64,000 bases of DNA from Brevundimonas sp. NIBR10. Its GTDB lineage: Bacteria > Pseudomonadota > Alphaproteobacteria > Caulobacterales > Caulobacteraceae. The stretch spans positions 3,139,501-3,203,500 of the forward strand of contig NZ_CP115464.1 of NCBI RefSeq assembly GCF_027912515.1, written 5' to 3'. Shown one piece after another: positions 54,516-63,971 of this stretch; the first letter of the stretch is position 1, and each line of letters begins with the position of its first letter. Below the pieces are notes generated by a model that searched no databases, had not been told where the DNA came from, and worked only from the letters and a program-made list of their open reading frames with translations. Position numbers and translations under genes: made by a program.

Positions 54516-55060
54516 GCGCCGACCTCCACGACCCCGGTGGCAAGGTCCGGCTGGCGCTGATGGCGGGGGTCAGGGGTGACGCGACCTTCAGCGCGGACGG
54601 TCGCTATCGGCAGCTGATGCGGCGATGGATCGGCGAGACCTTTCCCGACCGCTACATCCTGTTCATCGGCATGAACCCCTCGACGGCCGACGCCACCGTC
54701 AACGATCCGACCTGCGCTCGCGAATGGACCTTCGCCCGGCGCGAGGGCTTCGACGCCATGGTCAAGGCCAATGTCGGCGACTATCGCGCCACCGATCCGA
54801 AGATGCTGCTGGCTCCCGGTGTCGTCGCCTCCTCGGCTGAGAACCTGCCGGCGATCCGGGCGGCGGCGGCGAAGGCTGACCGGGTCGTGCTGTGCCACGG
54901 CAAGCTCAACAAGGCGCTGGCACCGGCGGGCCTTGCCCTGATCGAGGCCCTGCGCGCGGACGGTATTCCCCTGTGGTGCTTCGGTCAGAACGCGGATGGC
55001 AGCACCAAGCATCCGCTCTATCTGCGCGCCGACACGCCGTTGAGGCCGCTGGACCTCTGA
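54512..55060 (+). CDS. DUF1643 family protein
   Basis: The 182-residue cytoplasmic protein contains FIGMNPSTADATVNDPT and CHGKLNKALAP, typical of DUF1643, and ends with a WCFGQNADGSTKHPLYL segment. The fold resembles nucleoside deaminase or uracil-DNA-glycosylase-like folds, but no activity is known. The GTG start overlaps the HAD gene by 4 bp. It is the last gene of the MFS-mazG-HAD operon. Confidence 0.88.
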   Translation: MSADLHDPGGKVRLALMAGVRGDATFSADGRYRQLMRRWIGETFPDRYILFIGMNPSTADATVNDPTCAREWTFARREGFDAMVKANVGDYRATDPKMLLAPGVVASSAENLPAIRAAAAKADRVVLCHGKLNKALAPAGLALIEALRADGIPLWCFGQNADGSTKHPLYLRADTPLRPLDL

Positions 55061-55069
55061 GCGGCCGGA

Positions 55070-55477
55070 TCAGTCCGGATCGTCGGCGGCGCTCATGTCC
55101 ACGGCCGCGTCGACCAGGGCCCGCCAGGTCGGGTCCGTGTCGTCGACCAGATCGACGTCTTCCAGCAGGGCCACGGCCGCCGATCCATCGGGCAGGATCA
55201 GACCCAGCACCTCCATCTCCTCGCCGTCGGGACTGGTGTGGTTTTCGGCCTGGACGGCGACGGCGGCCTGTTCCCCGTCTTCTTCCCACCAGATCACCGG
55301 CTGAGGCAGGTCCATGTCGATCGGCCACGGCCGCTCACTATCGTCGAGCGCGAACACGGCCCGCCTAGCCTGAACGTCGTCCAGCGTCGCCACCTTGCCG
55401 GTGAAGGCGGCCAGCCGTGACCAGTCGTCGGCGTCATAGCCGCCTGAATCATCATCGGTTTCGTGGTCGGGGGACAT
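55070..55477 (-). CDS. small acidic protein of unknown function
   Basis: The 135-residue protein is rich in Asp and Glu with no signal or membrane segment. A core of about 90 residues (30-120, with WPIDMDLPQPVIWWEEDGE) looks like a beta-rich single domain. GGAG lies 7 nt before ATG 55477, which makes it better than the TTG at 55489. The stop faces the DUF1643 gene with 9 bp between. No family is recognised. Confidence 0.7.
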   Translation of the reverse strand: MSPDHETDDDSGGYDADDWSRLAAFTGKVATLDDVQARRAVFALDDSERPWPIDMDLPQPVIWWEEDGEQAAVAVQAENHTSPDGEEMEVLGLILPDGSAAVALLEDVDLVDDTDPTWRALVDAAVDMSAADDPD

Positions 55478-55489
55478 CGGACACTCCAA

Positions 55490-55522
55490 TGAAAAGGGCG
55501 CACCCGCGAGGATGCGCCCTTG
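55490..55522 (-). terminator. intrinsic terminator of clpX
   Basis: A 9-bp stem (AAGGGCGCA with TGCGCCCTT) and 10-nt loop are followed on the minus strand by TTTTCATT. It lies 25 bp after the clpX stop. The structure lies just before the acidic protein gene, overlapping its leader. Confidence 0.85.
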
Positions 55523-55546
55523 ATCGTTCAGGCTGACGCGTGGGCC

Positions 55547-56812
55547 TTACGCCGCGCCGTCGGCCGTCTTTTTCTTCTCGGCATAGATCAGCAGGGGCTG
55601 GGCCTTGCCGTCGATGACCTCGGCGTTGACGACGACTTCCTCGACGCCCTCGAAGGTCGGCAGCTCGAACATGGTCTCGAGCAGGATGCCTTCCAGGATC
55701 GAACGCAGGCCACGGGCACCGGTCTTCCTCGTGATCGCCTTCTTGGCGACGGCGTTCAGGGCGTCGTCGGTGAAAGTCAGGCCGACGTTCTCCATCTCGA
55801 AAAGGCGCTTGTACTGTTTGATCAGGGCGTTCTTGGGCTCGGTCAGGATGGTGACCAGGGCCGTTTCGTCCAGATCTTCTAGCGTCGCCAGAACGGGCAG
55901 ACGACCGATGAACTCGGGGATCAGGCCGAAACGCATCAGGTCGTCGGGCTCGACGCCCTTCAGGATGTCGCCCGTGCGACGTTCATCGACGTTCGACACC
56001 TTGGCGCCGAAGCCGATCGAGGCCCCTGCCCCGCGCGCCGAGATCACCTTCTCCAGCCCGGCGAAGGCACCGCCGACGATGAACAGGATGTTGGCGGTGT
56101 CGACCTGCAGGAACTCCTGCTGCGGATGCTTGCGGCCACCCTGAGGCGGCACGGAGGCGACGGTTCCTTCCATGATCTTGAGCAGGGCCTGCTGCACGCC
56201 CTCGCCCGAGACGTCGCGAGTGATCGAGGGGTTGTCGGACTTGCGCGAAATCTTGTCGATTTCGTCGATGTAGACGATGCCGCGCTGGGCCCGCTCGACG
56301 TTGTAGTCGGAGGCCTGGAGCAGCTTCAGGATGATGTTCTCGACGTCCTCACCCACATAACCGGCTTCGGTCAGGGTAGTGGCATCGGCCATGGTGAAGG
56401 GCACGTCGATGATGCGGGCCAGCGTCTGGGCCAGCAGCGTCTTGCCCGAGCCCGTCGGCCCGATCAGCATGATGTTGGACTTGGCCAGCTCGACGTCGTT
56501 GTTCTTGGTCGCGTGGTTCAGGCGCTTGTAATGGTTGTGGACTGCGACCGAGAGTACCTTCTTGGCGTGGCCCTGGCCGATCACATAGTCGTCGAGGACC
56601 TCGCGGATTTCCTTGGGCGTCGGGACGCCGTCGGTCGACTTCTTGAAGCCGATCTTGTGCTCTTCGCGGATGATATCCATGCACAGCTCGACGCATTCAT
56701 CGCAGATGAAGACGGTCGGGCCCGCAATCAGCTTGCGGACTTCATGCTGGCTCTTGCCGCAAAATGAGCAGTACAGAGTGCTCTTGGCGTCGGTTCCGGC
56801 GGCTTTGGTCAT
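55547..56812 (-). CDS. clpX: ATP-dependent Clp protease ATP-binding subunit ClpX
   Basis: The 421-residue AAA+ unfoldase delivers tagged substrates, including cell-cycle regulators in Caulobacter, to ClpP. The zinc domain has Cys15, Cys18, Cys37 and Cys40. Walker A is GPTGSGKT, followed by [10 protein letters not shown] (pore-1 loop) and YIDEIDK (Walker B), with RTGARGLR as sensor 2. Length is canonical. It is divergent from cicA, and the 200-bp gap between them should hold both promoters. Confidence 0.98.
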   Translation of the reverse strand: MTKAAGTDAKSTLYCSFCGKSQHEVRKLIAGPTVFICDECVELCMDIIREEHKIGFKKSTDGVPTPKEIREVLDDYVIGQGHAKKVLSVAVHNHYKRLNHATKNNDVELAKSNIMLIGPTGSGKTLLAQTLARIIDVPFTMADATTLTEAGYVGEDVENIILKLLQASDYNVERAQRGIVYIDEIDKISRKSDNPSITRDVSGEGVQQALLKIMEGTVASVPPQGGRKHPQQEFLQVDTANILFIVGGAFAGLEKVISARGAGASIGFGAKVSNVDERRTGDILKGVEPDDLMRFGLIPEFIGRLPVLATLEDLDETALVTILTEPKNALIKQYKRLFEMENVGLTFTDDALNAVAKKAITRKTGARGLRSILEGILLETMFELPTFEGVEEVVVNAEVIDGKAQPLLIYAEKKKTADGAA

Positions 56813-57015
56813 GGACCCTTCTCAATCTCGTGGGGTTGCGGCTCCGTTAAAAACGGCTGCTACCGACACGCTTCCTTCGCGTTGATTCCACCACTATGGA
56901 CGCGAAGATATTCAAAAAATGACAATCAACCATCCGGCCGTTCGTCACAACCCCGCCCGGTTGAGCAGTTCGTGATGATCGGGGGGATGTTCAATGTCGA
57001 CGGGGACTGCGGCGG

Positions 57016-57663
57016 ATGAGTGACATGGGGACGCAAGGGTCCGATCGCCAGAGCGTCACGGAAGGCCGACCCATCGTCGCCTTCGATTTCGACGGCACCC
57101 TGACGATTCGCGACAGCTTCACCGCCTTCCTGCGCTGGCGGGCCGGACGTCGTGGCTGGGCGATGGGACTGGTCAGGCTGGCCCCAGCGGTGGCGACCTA
57201 TGCGCGGGACCGCGACCGGGGGCGGATCAAGGCCGCGTCAGTACGCGAGTTTCTGGGCGGCGTTGACCGCGCGACCCTGGCGGCCGAGGCGGAAACGTTT
57301 GCCCAGGATGTCTGGAGCCGGTTCATGCGGCCGGACGCCCTGAGCTGCTGGAACGAGTGGGGCGCAAAGGGTGCGCACCGGGTCATCGTCACCGCATCGC
57401 CCGAGGAAACCGTCGCGCCCTTCGCCCGCAAACTGGGTGCGGAGGCCCTGCTGGGCACATCGCTGACGTTCGATAAGGCCGGTCGCGTGACCGGTGCCTT
57501 CACAGGCGAGAACTGTCGTGGCGAGGAAAAGGTGCGGCGCTTGAAGGCGGCCTATGGCGACGATGTCAGAGTTCTGGCCGCCTATGGCGACACATCCGGC
57601 GACACCGAGATGCTGGCCATGGCCGAAACGCCCGGGTTTCGCGTGTTCAGAGGGCGGCCGTAA
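57016..57663 (+). CDS. cicA: HAD-IB family phosphatase, CicA homologue
   Basis: The 215-residue HAD phosphatase has the nucleophile Asp24 and Asp26 in VAFDFDGTLT, motif II Ser/Thr in VTASPEE and motif III/IV in YGDTSGDTEML. It belongs to the SerB-like IB group. The position between clpP and clpX is that of CicA in Caulobacter crescentus, where overexpression blocks growth. Here its orientation is opposite to both clp genes. The natural substrate is not known to me. The ATG has no clear Shine-Dalgarno sequence. Confidence 0.85.
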   Translation: MSDMGTQGSDRQSVTEGRPIVAFDFDGTLTIRDSFTAFLRWRAGRRGWAMGLVRLAPAVATYARDRDRGRIKAASVREFLGGVDRATLAAEAETFAQDVWSRFMRPDALSCWNEWGAKGAHRVIVTASPEETVAPFARKLGAEALLGTSLTFDKAGRVTGAFTGENCRGEEKVRRLKAAYGDDVRVLAAYGDTSGDTEMLAMAETPGFRVFRGRP

Positions 57664-57666
57664 GGC

Positions 57667-57987
57667 TCAGTTGCCGTCCGCGTCCACGTCGAACACGACC
57701 ACCTTGCCGCGCGAGGTGGGATCCCACCCCGCCGCGATGGCCGAGGCGACGGCGTTCTTCACGGCCTCGACGTTGATCCGCTGACGCTCGAAGTTCGGGG
57801 CGCCGTTGGACCGCATCGCCATGGGGAACTGGACGATAGCCTCGCGCTGGGCGTCCACCTGGCGCAGGGCGATACCGATGCCCTGCCATTCGTTGCCGGT
57901 GGTGCGCTGGGGCTGGCGACGGACTTCCCAGGCATAGTCGTCGCCATCGACATGGACGACGCCTTTGAGATCGCGGGTGTGCTGCAT
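57667..57987 (-). CDS. small conserved hypothetical protein
   Basis: The 106-residue cytoplasmic protein starts MQHTRDLKGVVHVDGDDYAWEV and is basic at its centre (RRQPQRTTGNEW) with an acidic C-terminus. A single mixed alpha/beta domain is likely. It follows clpP in the same direction after a terminator. It converges on cicA with 3 bp between stops. I do not recognise a family. Confidence 0.72.
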   Translation of the reverse strand: MQHTRDLKGVVHVDGDDYAWEVRRQPQRTTGNEWQGIGIALRQVDAQREAIVQFPMAMRSNGAPNFERQRINVEAVKNAVASAIAAGWDPTSRGKVVVFDVDADGN

Positions 57988-58002
57988 GATGTCCTGTTAT
58001 CA

Positions 58003-58043
58003 CAAATGAAAAGGGCGCGCCGATCCCGGCGCGCCCTTTCCTC
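58003..58043 (-). terminator. intrinsic terminator of clpP
   Basis: A 12-bp stem (AAAGGGCGCGCC with GGCGCGCCCTTT, loop GATCCC) is followed on the minus strand by TTCATTTG. It lies 20 bp after the clpP stop, between clpP and the small downstream gene. The two sides are nearly symmetrical, so it could work in both directions. Confidence 0.85.
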
Positions 58044-58058
58044 GTCATTGAAGCGAGG

Positions 58059-58700
58059 TCAGACGGTCTTGATGCCGTCCGCCTCGGCTTCGGTGCGCTT
58101 GTCGTAGACGTGATCGACGATGCCCCAGGCCTTGGCCGATTCGGCGTCCATGAAGTGGTCGCGGTCCAGCGTCTTCTCGACCTCCTCGTACGTCCTGCCG
58201 GTGTGGTGGACGTAGATCTCGTTGAGGCGACGCTTGGTGTAGCGGATGTCGGCGGCGTGCAGTTCGATGTCCGACGCCTGGCCACGGAACCCGCCGGACG
58301 GCTGGTGAACCATGATGCGAGCGTTCGGCAGGGCGATACGCTGGCCCGCCTCACCGGCGGTCAGGATCAGCGAGCCGGCAGAGGCCGCCATCCCCATGAC
58401 CACCGTCGAGACCGGCGACTTAATGTACTGCATGGTGTCGTAGATCGCGAGCGCCGAGGTCACCTGACCGCCCGGGCTGTTGATATACATGGAGATTTCC
58501 TTCTTGGGGTTCTCCGATTCCAGGAACAGCAGCTGGGCGCAGATCAGCGACGCCATGCCGTCCTCGAACGGACCCGTCAGGAAGATGATCCGCTCACGCA
58601 ACAGGCGCGAGAAGATGTCGAAGGCCCGCTCGCCCCGGCTGGATTGCTCCACCACCATGGGAACGAGGTTGTTCGAGATGTAGTCGATCGGATCGCGCAT
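58059..58700 (-). CDS. clpP: ATP-dependent Clp protease proteolytic subunit ClpP
   Basis: The 213-residue serine protease forms tetradecamers with ClpX or ClpA. The catalytic triad is Ser107 in MGMAASAGS, His132 in MVHQPSGG and Asp181 in DRDHFM. The handle region ([10 protein letters not shown], helix E) and the N-terminal loop of about 20 residues are standard. Length is in range. The gene ends before a strong terminator. Confidence 0.98.
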   Translation of the reverse strand: MRDPIDYISNNLVPMVVEQSSRGERAFDIFSRLLRERIIFLTGPFEDGMASLICAQLLFLESENPKKEISMYINSPGGQVTSALAIYDTMQYIKSPVSTVVMGMAASAGSLILTAGEAGQRIALPNARIMVHQPSGGFRGQASDIELHAADIRYTKRRLNEIYVHHTGRTYEEVEKTLDRDHFMDAESAKAWGIVDHVYDKRTEAEADGIKTV

Positions 58701-58767
58701 TCTGGCCTTCTCGATGATTATGGCGCGCCCGAATCAGCACGCGTCTGGCTTGGTCTTGGATATCGCG

Positions 58768-61083
58768 TCACAGAGGCCCGGTTTCAAGCGGCATGGACGC
58801 ATCCCATGCCGCACGGACGGAGTTGCGAAACAGATAACGCAGGCCATTCAGGTCGGATCGCCCGTCCTGACCCGTCGCCTGCCCGCCCACACGCTCCAGC
58901 AGCAACCGGGCGGCGGCGCGCAGGACGACCAGCGCCTGGTCGGGCTGCTCGGCCCGGATCATGGTGACGCCCAGGTTGGTGCCGAATCTTATCCGGCTTC
59001 GGGGATCGTCGTCAGTCTCCATGATCGCCAGGGCGCGCCGCATCAGCGGAATCGCCTCCTCGAAACGGTCCTGCATGAAGATGGCCAGGGCCAGTTCCTG
59101 AAGAGCGTCGGCCGTCTGGGGGTGGTTCGGGCCAAACCCCCGCTCGCGGACCTCGACCAACGAGCGCAGATAGCGTTCGGCCTCGGCATACTGGCCCCGC
59201 TCGACCATTTCGAGCGCCAGCCGTCTTACGACATTGACCGTATCGGGATGCCCCCCCCCGAACAGCTCGCGACGGATACGCAGGGCCAGGGCCAGATGCT
59301 CCATGGCCCGATCCGACCGGCCGCTGTCGCTGAAGGCGGCCCCCAGGGCCAGATGCGCGTTTGCCAGCAGGATGCGGTCGTTCGACGCCGTGGCGATCTC
59401 CGCAGCGCGTGCCAACAGGGGATCGGCCCGCGCCCAGTCCCCCCTCGCCCCCAGGGTTTGCCCCAGCCTCAGCATGGCCCCTGCGGTCGCGGGATCACTG
59501 GCCCCATAGGCCTGCTCCGTGGCCGCCAGCGCGTCGCGAAACAGGTCTTCTGCGGCCGCCGTTCGACCCAGGTTGTGGGTGGTCATGGCCAGGTCGGTCA
59601 GGCCGTCGGCCCTGACCCTGGCATTGTCTGCATCCCGCAGCGCCTGCTGCTGGATTGCCTCGGCCTCGATGTAGCGTTCCTGGGCATACAAGGTGCCGGC
59701 CAGATTCAGTCGGGCGCGGCCTGTCGCCACCGGATTGGCGGGCTCCTCGGCCAGACGCATGCCCAGCGCGCGACGGCGCACCGTCTCGGCCTCCTGATAG
59801 AGACCGGTCCGGTTCAGGGCCGTACCCAGCAGTTCGATGGTGCGAATATTGGGGGCATCGACGGCATCGTCGATCGTGACGGCGCGGCGCAGGATGCGCA
59901 GCCCGTCGATGTATTTGTACTGGTCCATATAGGTCGAGCCTAGGTTGAACAGCTGGACCGCGACCGCAGGATCATTCTCGCCATGAACCACCCCGGCCAA
60001 CCGCACGGCCTCGACCAGGACCGGTTCGGCCTCGGCCGGGCGGTCGAGGTTGCGAAGGGTCAGACCCAGCCAGGACACGGGCGGAAACAGCAGTGACGGC
60101 GTGACCGGCTCGCGACGACGCAAGGCGACCGCGGTCCTGAACGGGGCCTCGGCCTCGGCAATGCGCCCGGCGCGATGGCGCAGGATACCCAGGTTCACGG
60201 CCGACCGGGCCACCTGATCGTCGGTCAACAGGCGTTGGGGCCCGCTCGCCTCGCCTTCCATTTCCAGAATTCGCGCCAGCAACGGCTCGGTCTCGGCCTC
60301 GCGCTCCAGCCGCTTCAGCGTTTCCGCCAGCCAGTAGGCGGCCGTCGCGGCGTGCGGCGCATCCGCACCGCCGGCCGCCGTGCGCGCATCCAGCTCCACC
60401 CGATAGACCGGCTCGGCCTCGGCATAGCGCGATAGCTCGTACAGCCTGACCGCCAGACGGTTGGCAGCGGCGGCCCTGATCGACGCATCGTCCCCGTCCT
60501 TCACGGCATCCAGCACCGCCCGGAGCTGGACCAAGGCCTCGGGCTTGCGATCTGTGGCCGACAATGCGTCGGCCAGACTGTTGCGCACCGTCAGCAGATC
60601 GGCATCCACTGGCGATCGCGCGGACAGAATCTCGATCGCGCCCTCGAACAGCGGAACGGCTTCGGCCGGTCGATCCGTCTCAGCCAGCGCATAGGCAAGC
60701 TGTGCCCGCGCGGCCCCCAGGCTGTCACGATCGGCCAGATGCGCCTCTGCGATCCGCAGACGTTCGCGCAGATGGCCCTCATAGTCGGCGATGGGCCTGC
60801 CCTGAAGCCGGATCGCTGTCGCCATCCACGAGTGGCTCGCCGACACGCGCGGATCATCGGGTCCGTAGGCGACCAGCTCCAGCGGCAGCAGCAGGCGAAG
60901 GGTGGCCTCAACCTCGACCCAGTCCTGGGCCTCGATCGCCGTCGATGCCCGGGCATCGAGCGCTAGCATCTCCGGCGTGGTCGCCTCTGTCGCCCGCAGG
61001 CTCCCGGCGTCCTGCGCCGCAGCCGCGAATGCCGGAGCCACAAGCCCCAGCACCACGGCGATCAGCATCCCCCAGATGCGCAT
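58768..61083 (-). CDS. large secreted TPR-repeat protein
   Basis: The 771-residue precursor has a signal peptide (1-23, ending AFAAAAQ) and about a dozen tetratricopeptide repeats over residues 40-760; repeats such as AEAVPLFEGAIEIL, AEAEPVYRVELDAR and AIPLMRRALAIME follow the W-LG-Y-A-F-A-P pattern. The repeat spacing (about 42 residues) marks TPR_10/TPR_12 (kinesin light chain-like) repeats. It is likely a periplasmic scaffold. The ATG is two bases after the T-tract of the tig terminator, which leaves little room for its own leader. Confidence 0.85.
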   Translation of the reverse strand: MRIWGMLIAVVLGLVAPAFAAAAQDAGSLRATEATTPEMLALDARASTAIEAQDWVEVEATLRLLLPLELVAYGPDDPRVSASHSWMATAIRLQGRPIADYEGHLRERLRIAEAHLADRDSLGAARAQLAYALAETDRPAEAVPLFEGAIEILSARSPVDADLLTVRNSLADALSATDRKPEALVQLRAVLDAVKDGDDASIRAAAANRLAVRLYELSRYAEAEPVYRVELDARTAAGGADAPHAATAAYWLAETLKRLEREAETEPLLARILEMEGEASGPQRLLTDDQVARSAVNLGILRHRAGRIAEAEAPFRTAVALRRREPVTPSLLFPPVSWLGLTLRNLDRPAEAEPVLVEAVRLAGVVHGENDPAVAVQLFNLGSTYMDQYKYIDGLRILRRAVTIDDAVDAPNIRTIELLGTALNRTGLYQEAETVRRRALGMRLAEEPANPVATGRARLNLAGTLYAQERYIEAEAIQQQALRDADNARVRADGLTDLAMTTHNLGRTAAAEDLFRDALAATEQAYGASDPATAGAMLRLGQTLGARGDWARADPLLARAAEIATASNDRILLANAHLALGAAFSDSGRSDRAMEHLALALRIRRELFGGGHPDTVNVVRRLALEMVERGQYAEAERYLRSLVEVRERGFGPNHPQTADALQELALAIFMQDRFEEAIPLMRRALAIMETDDDPRSRIRFGTNLGVTMIRAEQPDQALVVLRAAARLLLERVGGQATGQDGRSDLNGLRYLFRNSVRAAWDASMPLETGPL

Positions 61084-61114
61084 GAAAAAGCCCCCGGCGC
61101 GGAACGCCGGGGGC
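61084..61114 (-). terminator. intrinsic terminator of tig
   Basis: A 10-bp stem (GCCCCCGGCG with CGCCGGGGGC, 5-nt loop) is followed on the minus strand by TTTTTC and then directly by the ATG of the TPR gene. It lies 54 bp after the tig stop. The position implies that the TPR gene depends on read-through or on a promoter inside this stem region. Confidence 0.88.
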
Positions 61115-61167
61115 CATCATGCATGCTCGGGATCGCCTGCGCGACCCACGGAAGCTGACCGAAGGGA

Positions 61168-62511
61168 TCAGCCCTCGTCTTCGTCCTTGAGCAGCTCTTC
61201 CTTGGTGATCGGCGTGTCGGTGGTTTCCGCCTGGTTGAAAATCAGGTCGACGACCTTTTCCTCATAGATCGGGGCGCGCATCTGGGCGGCGGCGTTGGGG
61301 TTCTGGCGATAGAAGTCCAGCACCATCTTCTCCTGACCCGGATAGTTGCGGGCCTCGGCCATGATGGCGTTGTTCAGTTCCTGATCGGTGACGCCGATGT
61401 TGTTGGCGCGGCCGATCTCGGCCAGGACCAGGCCCAGGCGCACGCGGCGCTCGGCGATCTTGCGGTATTCGGCCTTCAGGTCCTCGTCGGACTTGGCGGC
61501 GTCTTCCTCGGGCAGGTCACCCTTGGCCTTGTCGGCCTCGACCTGTTTCCAGATGCCGTCGAACTCGGCCTCGACCATCTTGGGCGGCAGGTCGAAGCTG
61601 TGGGCCTCGTCCAGCTGGTCCAGCAGGGCGCGCTTCAGCTTGAAGCGGGCGGCGCCGGCGTATTGCTGGTTCAGGTTGTCGCGCAGCAGCTCCTTGAGCT
61701 TGTCCAGCGATTCCAGGCCGATCCGCTTGGCGAAGTCCTCGTCCACGACGGCGGGGGCCTCGGCCTTGATGGCCTTCACCTTGACGTCGAAGGTGGCCAG
61801 CTTTCCGGCCAGGTTGGCGGCCTGATAGTCGGCGGGGAAGGTGACCTCGATGGTCTTCTCTTCGCCGACCTTGGCACCCTTGAGCTGCTCTTCGAAGCCC
61901 GGGATGAAACGGTTGGAGCCGATCACCAGGTCGGCATCCTCGGCCGCGCCGCCCTCGAAGGGCTCGCCGTCCAGCTTGCCCAGGAAGTCGATGGTCAGTT
62001 GATCGCCGTCGGCGGCCTTCACGGTCTTGCCCTTCTTGTCTTCGTAGTTCTTGGCCTGTCCGGCCAGTTCGGTCAGGGCCTCGTCCAGATCGGCGTCGGA
62101 CGCCTCATAGGTCGGGCGGGCCAGCTTGAGCGTCTTGGGATCGACCGGCGTGAAGTCGGGCATGACTTCCAGGGCCATCTCGTAGGACAGGTCCTCCTCG
62201 CCCTTGATGACCTTGTCCATGTCGGACAACAGCTTCATCTCGGCCGGGGCGGCAGGACGCAGATTGATCTCTTCCAGCGCCTTCTGGCTGGTCTCGTTCA
62301 GCTCGGCGTTGATGATCTCGCCCATGAAGTCACGGCCGAAGGTCTTCTTGACGTAGGTGACGGGCACCTTGCCGGGACGGAAGCCCTTCAGCTTCATCTG
62401 CGGCGCGACTTCCTTGACCTTGGCGTCCAGCTTGGCGTTCAGCTCGGCCGCGGGGATGGTCACGCCGATGACGCGGCTGAGACCTTCGGTGGTTTTTTCG
62501 ACGACTTGCAT
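61168..62511 (-). CDS. tig: trigger factor
   Basis: The 447-residue ribosome-associated chaperone and peptidyl-prolyl isomerase has the ribosome-binding signature GFRPGKVP (43-50), an FKBP-like domain (about 165-245, with GDQLTIDFLGKLDGEPFEGG) and the C-terminal helical arms. Length is typical. In Caulobacter and E. coli tig and clpPX lie close together, as here. The start at 62511 (MQVVEKTTEGLSRV) is the family start. Confidence 0.97.
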   Translation of the reverse strand: MQVVEKTTEGLSRVIGVTIPAAELNAKLDAKVKEVAPQMKLKGFRPGKVPVTYVKKTFGRDFMGEIINAELNETSQKALEEINLRPAAPAEMKLLSDMDKVIKGEEDLSYEMALEVMPDFTPVDPKTLKLARPTYEASDADLDEALTELAGQAKNYEDKKGKTVKAADGDQLTIDFLGKLDGEPFEGGAAEDADLVIGSNRFIPGFEEQLKGAKVGEEKTIEVTFPADYQAANLAGKLATFDVKVKAIKAEAPAVVDEDFAKRIGLESLDKLKELLRDNLNQQYAGAARFKLKRALLDQLDEAHSFDLPPKMVEAEFDGIWKQVEADKAKGDLPEEDAAKSDEDLKAEYRKIAERRVRLGLVLAEIGRANNIGVTDQELNNAIMAEARNYPGQEKMVLDFYRQNPNAAAQMRAPIYEEKVVDLIFNQAETTDTPITKEELLKDEDEG

Positions 62512-62696
62512 GGCCGGGATTCTGACGCTCTGTGGCGCGGCGACCTCTCGAGGGCTGCGCGCGCGGGGTGGAAAAGCAGAAAGGGCCGCTCCATTCAGGA
62601 AGCGGCGCCTCGAAGGCCGCCCTTATGTCGAGATGGGCCCCAAAGGTCAACGCGGCGATGGTTTCGCAAGGGGCGGATCGTCGCTATCTGTGCCGG

Positions 62697-63398
62697 ATGA
62701 CCCAATCTGCCCTGCCCATCGGCGTCTTCGTGACGCCCGTCACCCCGCTGCAACAGAACTGCACGACGGTCTGGTGCGCAAAGACGAACAAGGCAGCGGT
62801 GATCGATCCGGGCGGAGCTGTGGATCAGGTTCTCGGTGAAATCGCGCGGCGCGGTCTGACCCTCGACCAGATCTGGATCACCCACGGCCACCTCGATCAC
62901 GCGGGCGGGGCGGCGGAAATGAAGGAAAAGACCGGCGTCCCGATCATCGGCCCGCATGAGGACGATCTGTTCTGGATCGAAGGGATTCCCCGCCAGGGTC
63001 AGATGTACGGATTGCCGGACGCGCGCACCTTCACATCGGATCGCTGGCTGACGGACGGCGACACGGTGACCCTGGGCGAAACGACGTGGGACGTAGTCCA
63101 CACGCCCGGCCACACACCCGGCCACGTCGTCTTCTTCAACCGCGAAAGCGGCTTTGCCCAGGTGGGGGACGTGATCTTTCAGGGCTCGATCGGCCGGACG
63201 GACTTTCCCAAAAGCGACCACAACGCCCTGCTTCACTCGATCACGCACAAGCTGTGGGCTCTGGGCGACGGGGTCACCTTCGTGCCGGGACACGGGCCCA
63301 TCTCGACGTTCGGGGCCGAGCGCCAGACCAACCCCTATGTCTCGGACCGGGCGATGCGGTCGACGCCGATCGCCCGGCCCGCGACGGGACCGTCCTGA
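62697..63398 (+). CDS. MBL-fold metallo-hydrolase (YcbL/glyoxalase II-like)
   Basis: The 233-residue protein has the metallo-beta-lactamase motif THGHLDH with His63, His65, Asp67 and His68, a GHTPGHVVF block and the terminal PGHGP motif. It resembles YcbL-type glyoxalase II-like thioesterases. It is cytoplasmic, with no signal. ATG 62697 is preferred since the family begins before VFVTPVTPLQQN. It is divergent from tig across 185 bp. The substrate could be S-lactoylglutathione or another thioester. Confidence 0.9.
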   Translation: MTQSALPIGVFVTPVTPLQQNCTTVWCAKTNKAAVIDPGGAVDQVLGEIARRGLTLDQIWITHGHLDHAGGAAEMKEKTGVPIIGPHEDDLFWIEGIPRQGQMYGLPDARTFTSDRWLTDGDTVTLGETTWDVVHTPGHTPGHVVFFNRESGFAQVGDVIFQGSIGRTDFPKSDHNALLHSITHKLWALGDGVTFVPGHGPISTFGAERQTNPYVSDRAMRSTPIARPATGPS

Positions 63399-63402
63399 GC
63401 CT

Positions 63403-63708
63403 TCAGCGACGCAGCAGAAGCCCGATCAGGACACCGGCCCCGACGGCATAGAGGGCGACCTTGATCGGCTCATCCACGATGGCTTCGCGGGTCGAAGCTG
63501 CCCGGCTACGCGCCCACTCGCGCGTCTGGCTCAGGTCTTCGCGAACGGCCTGGCGGATCGAGGTCGTCTGGGCGAAGGATCGCGTCTCGGAATCGCGACG
63601 ATCGGCATTCGCCAGAAAATCCGAGGCCTGACGGTCCAGGCGGGCGGACTCGGTGTCATCCTCGATGATGTCGTCGGCAGTCGCGGCGGTGGCGTAAGGG
63701 TCGGTCAT
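63403..63708 (-). CDS. YqjD/ElaB-like (DUF883) membrane-anchored protein
   Basis: The 101-residue protein has a helical N-terminal part (25-78, rich in Ala, Asp, Arg) and a C-terminal membrane helix with glycine zipper spacing, ending ALYAVGAGVLIGLLLRR (85-101). Proteins of this form bind ribosomes at the membrane in E. coli stationary phase. The match is structural, and sequence similarity is limited. It converges on the MBL gene with 4 bp between stops. Confidence 0.72.
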   Translation of the reverse strand: MTDPYATAATADDIIEDDTESARLDRQASDFLANADRRDSETRSFAQTTSIRQAVREDLSQTREWARSRAASTREAIVDEPIKVALYAVGAGVLIGLLLRR

Positions 63709-63824
63709 GGCGTCATCCTGGGTTGAGGGGCTGGCCGACTGAACAGTCCTTCGGGCGGCCGGTTCCGTTCGACCTGAACATCCTGATCAGCAGCGCGTTG
63801 GTCTGGCTCACCAAGGAGCGCGCC

Positions 63825-63971
63825 ATGTCCCCCAACGAACCGGAACCCCGTCCCGAAGAACAACCGGCCCCCGATTTTCAGCCCGAGGTCGAGCCGGCCG
63901 GCAGCCCGGACGAAATCCCGCCCTTCGATCCCGGCGGCGGCGAAGGCGATTTCGGCCAGCCGATGTCCTGA
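63825..63971 (+). CDS. 48-residue proline- and acid-rich protein
   Basis: The ATG at 63825 is preceded by AAGGAG with 6-nt spacing, the best ribosome site of the window, which supports translation. The peptide is rich in Pro and Glu, with no hydrophobic segment, and is likely disordered. It is too short for family assignment. A longer frame from 63723 adds 34 residues but has no ribosome site. Whether it is a stable protein is unknown. Confidence 0.6.
   Translation: MSPNEPEPRPEEQPAPDFQPEVEPAGSPDEIPPFDPGGGEGDFGQPMS

Noticed and set aside
56813..57015. TTGAAT/CCATAG-like heat-shock promoter for clpX
   Set aside because: Only half of each consensus hexamer matches and the spacing is short; heat-shock control is plausible from the gene but not shown by the sequence.
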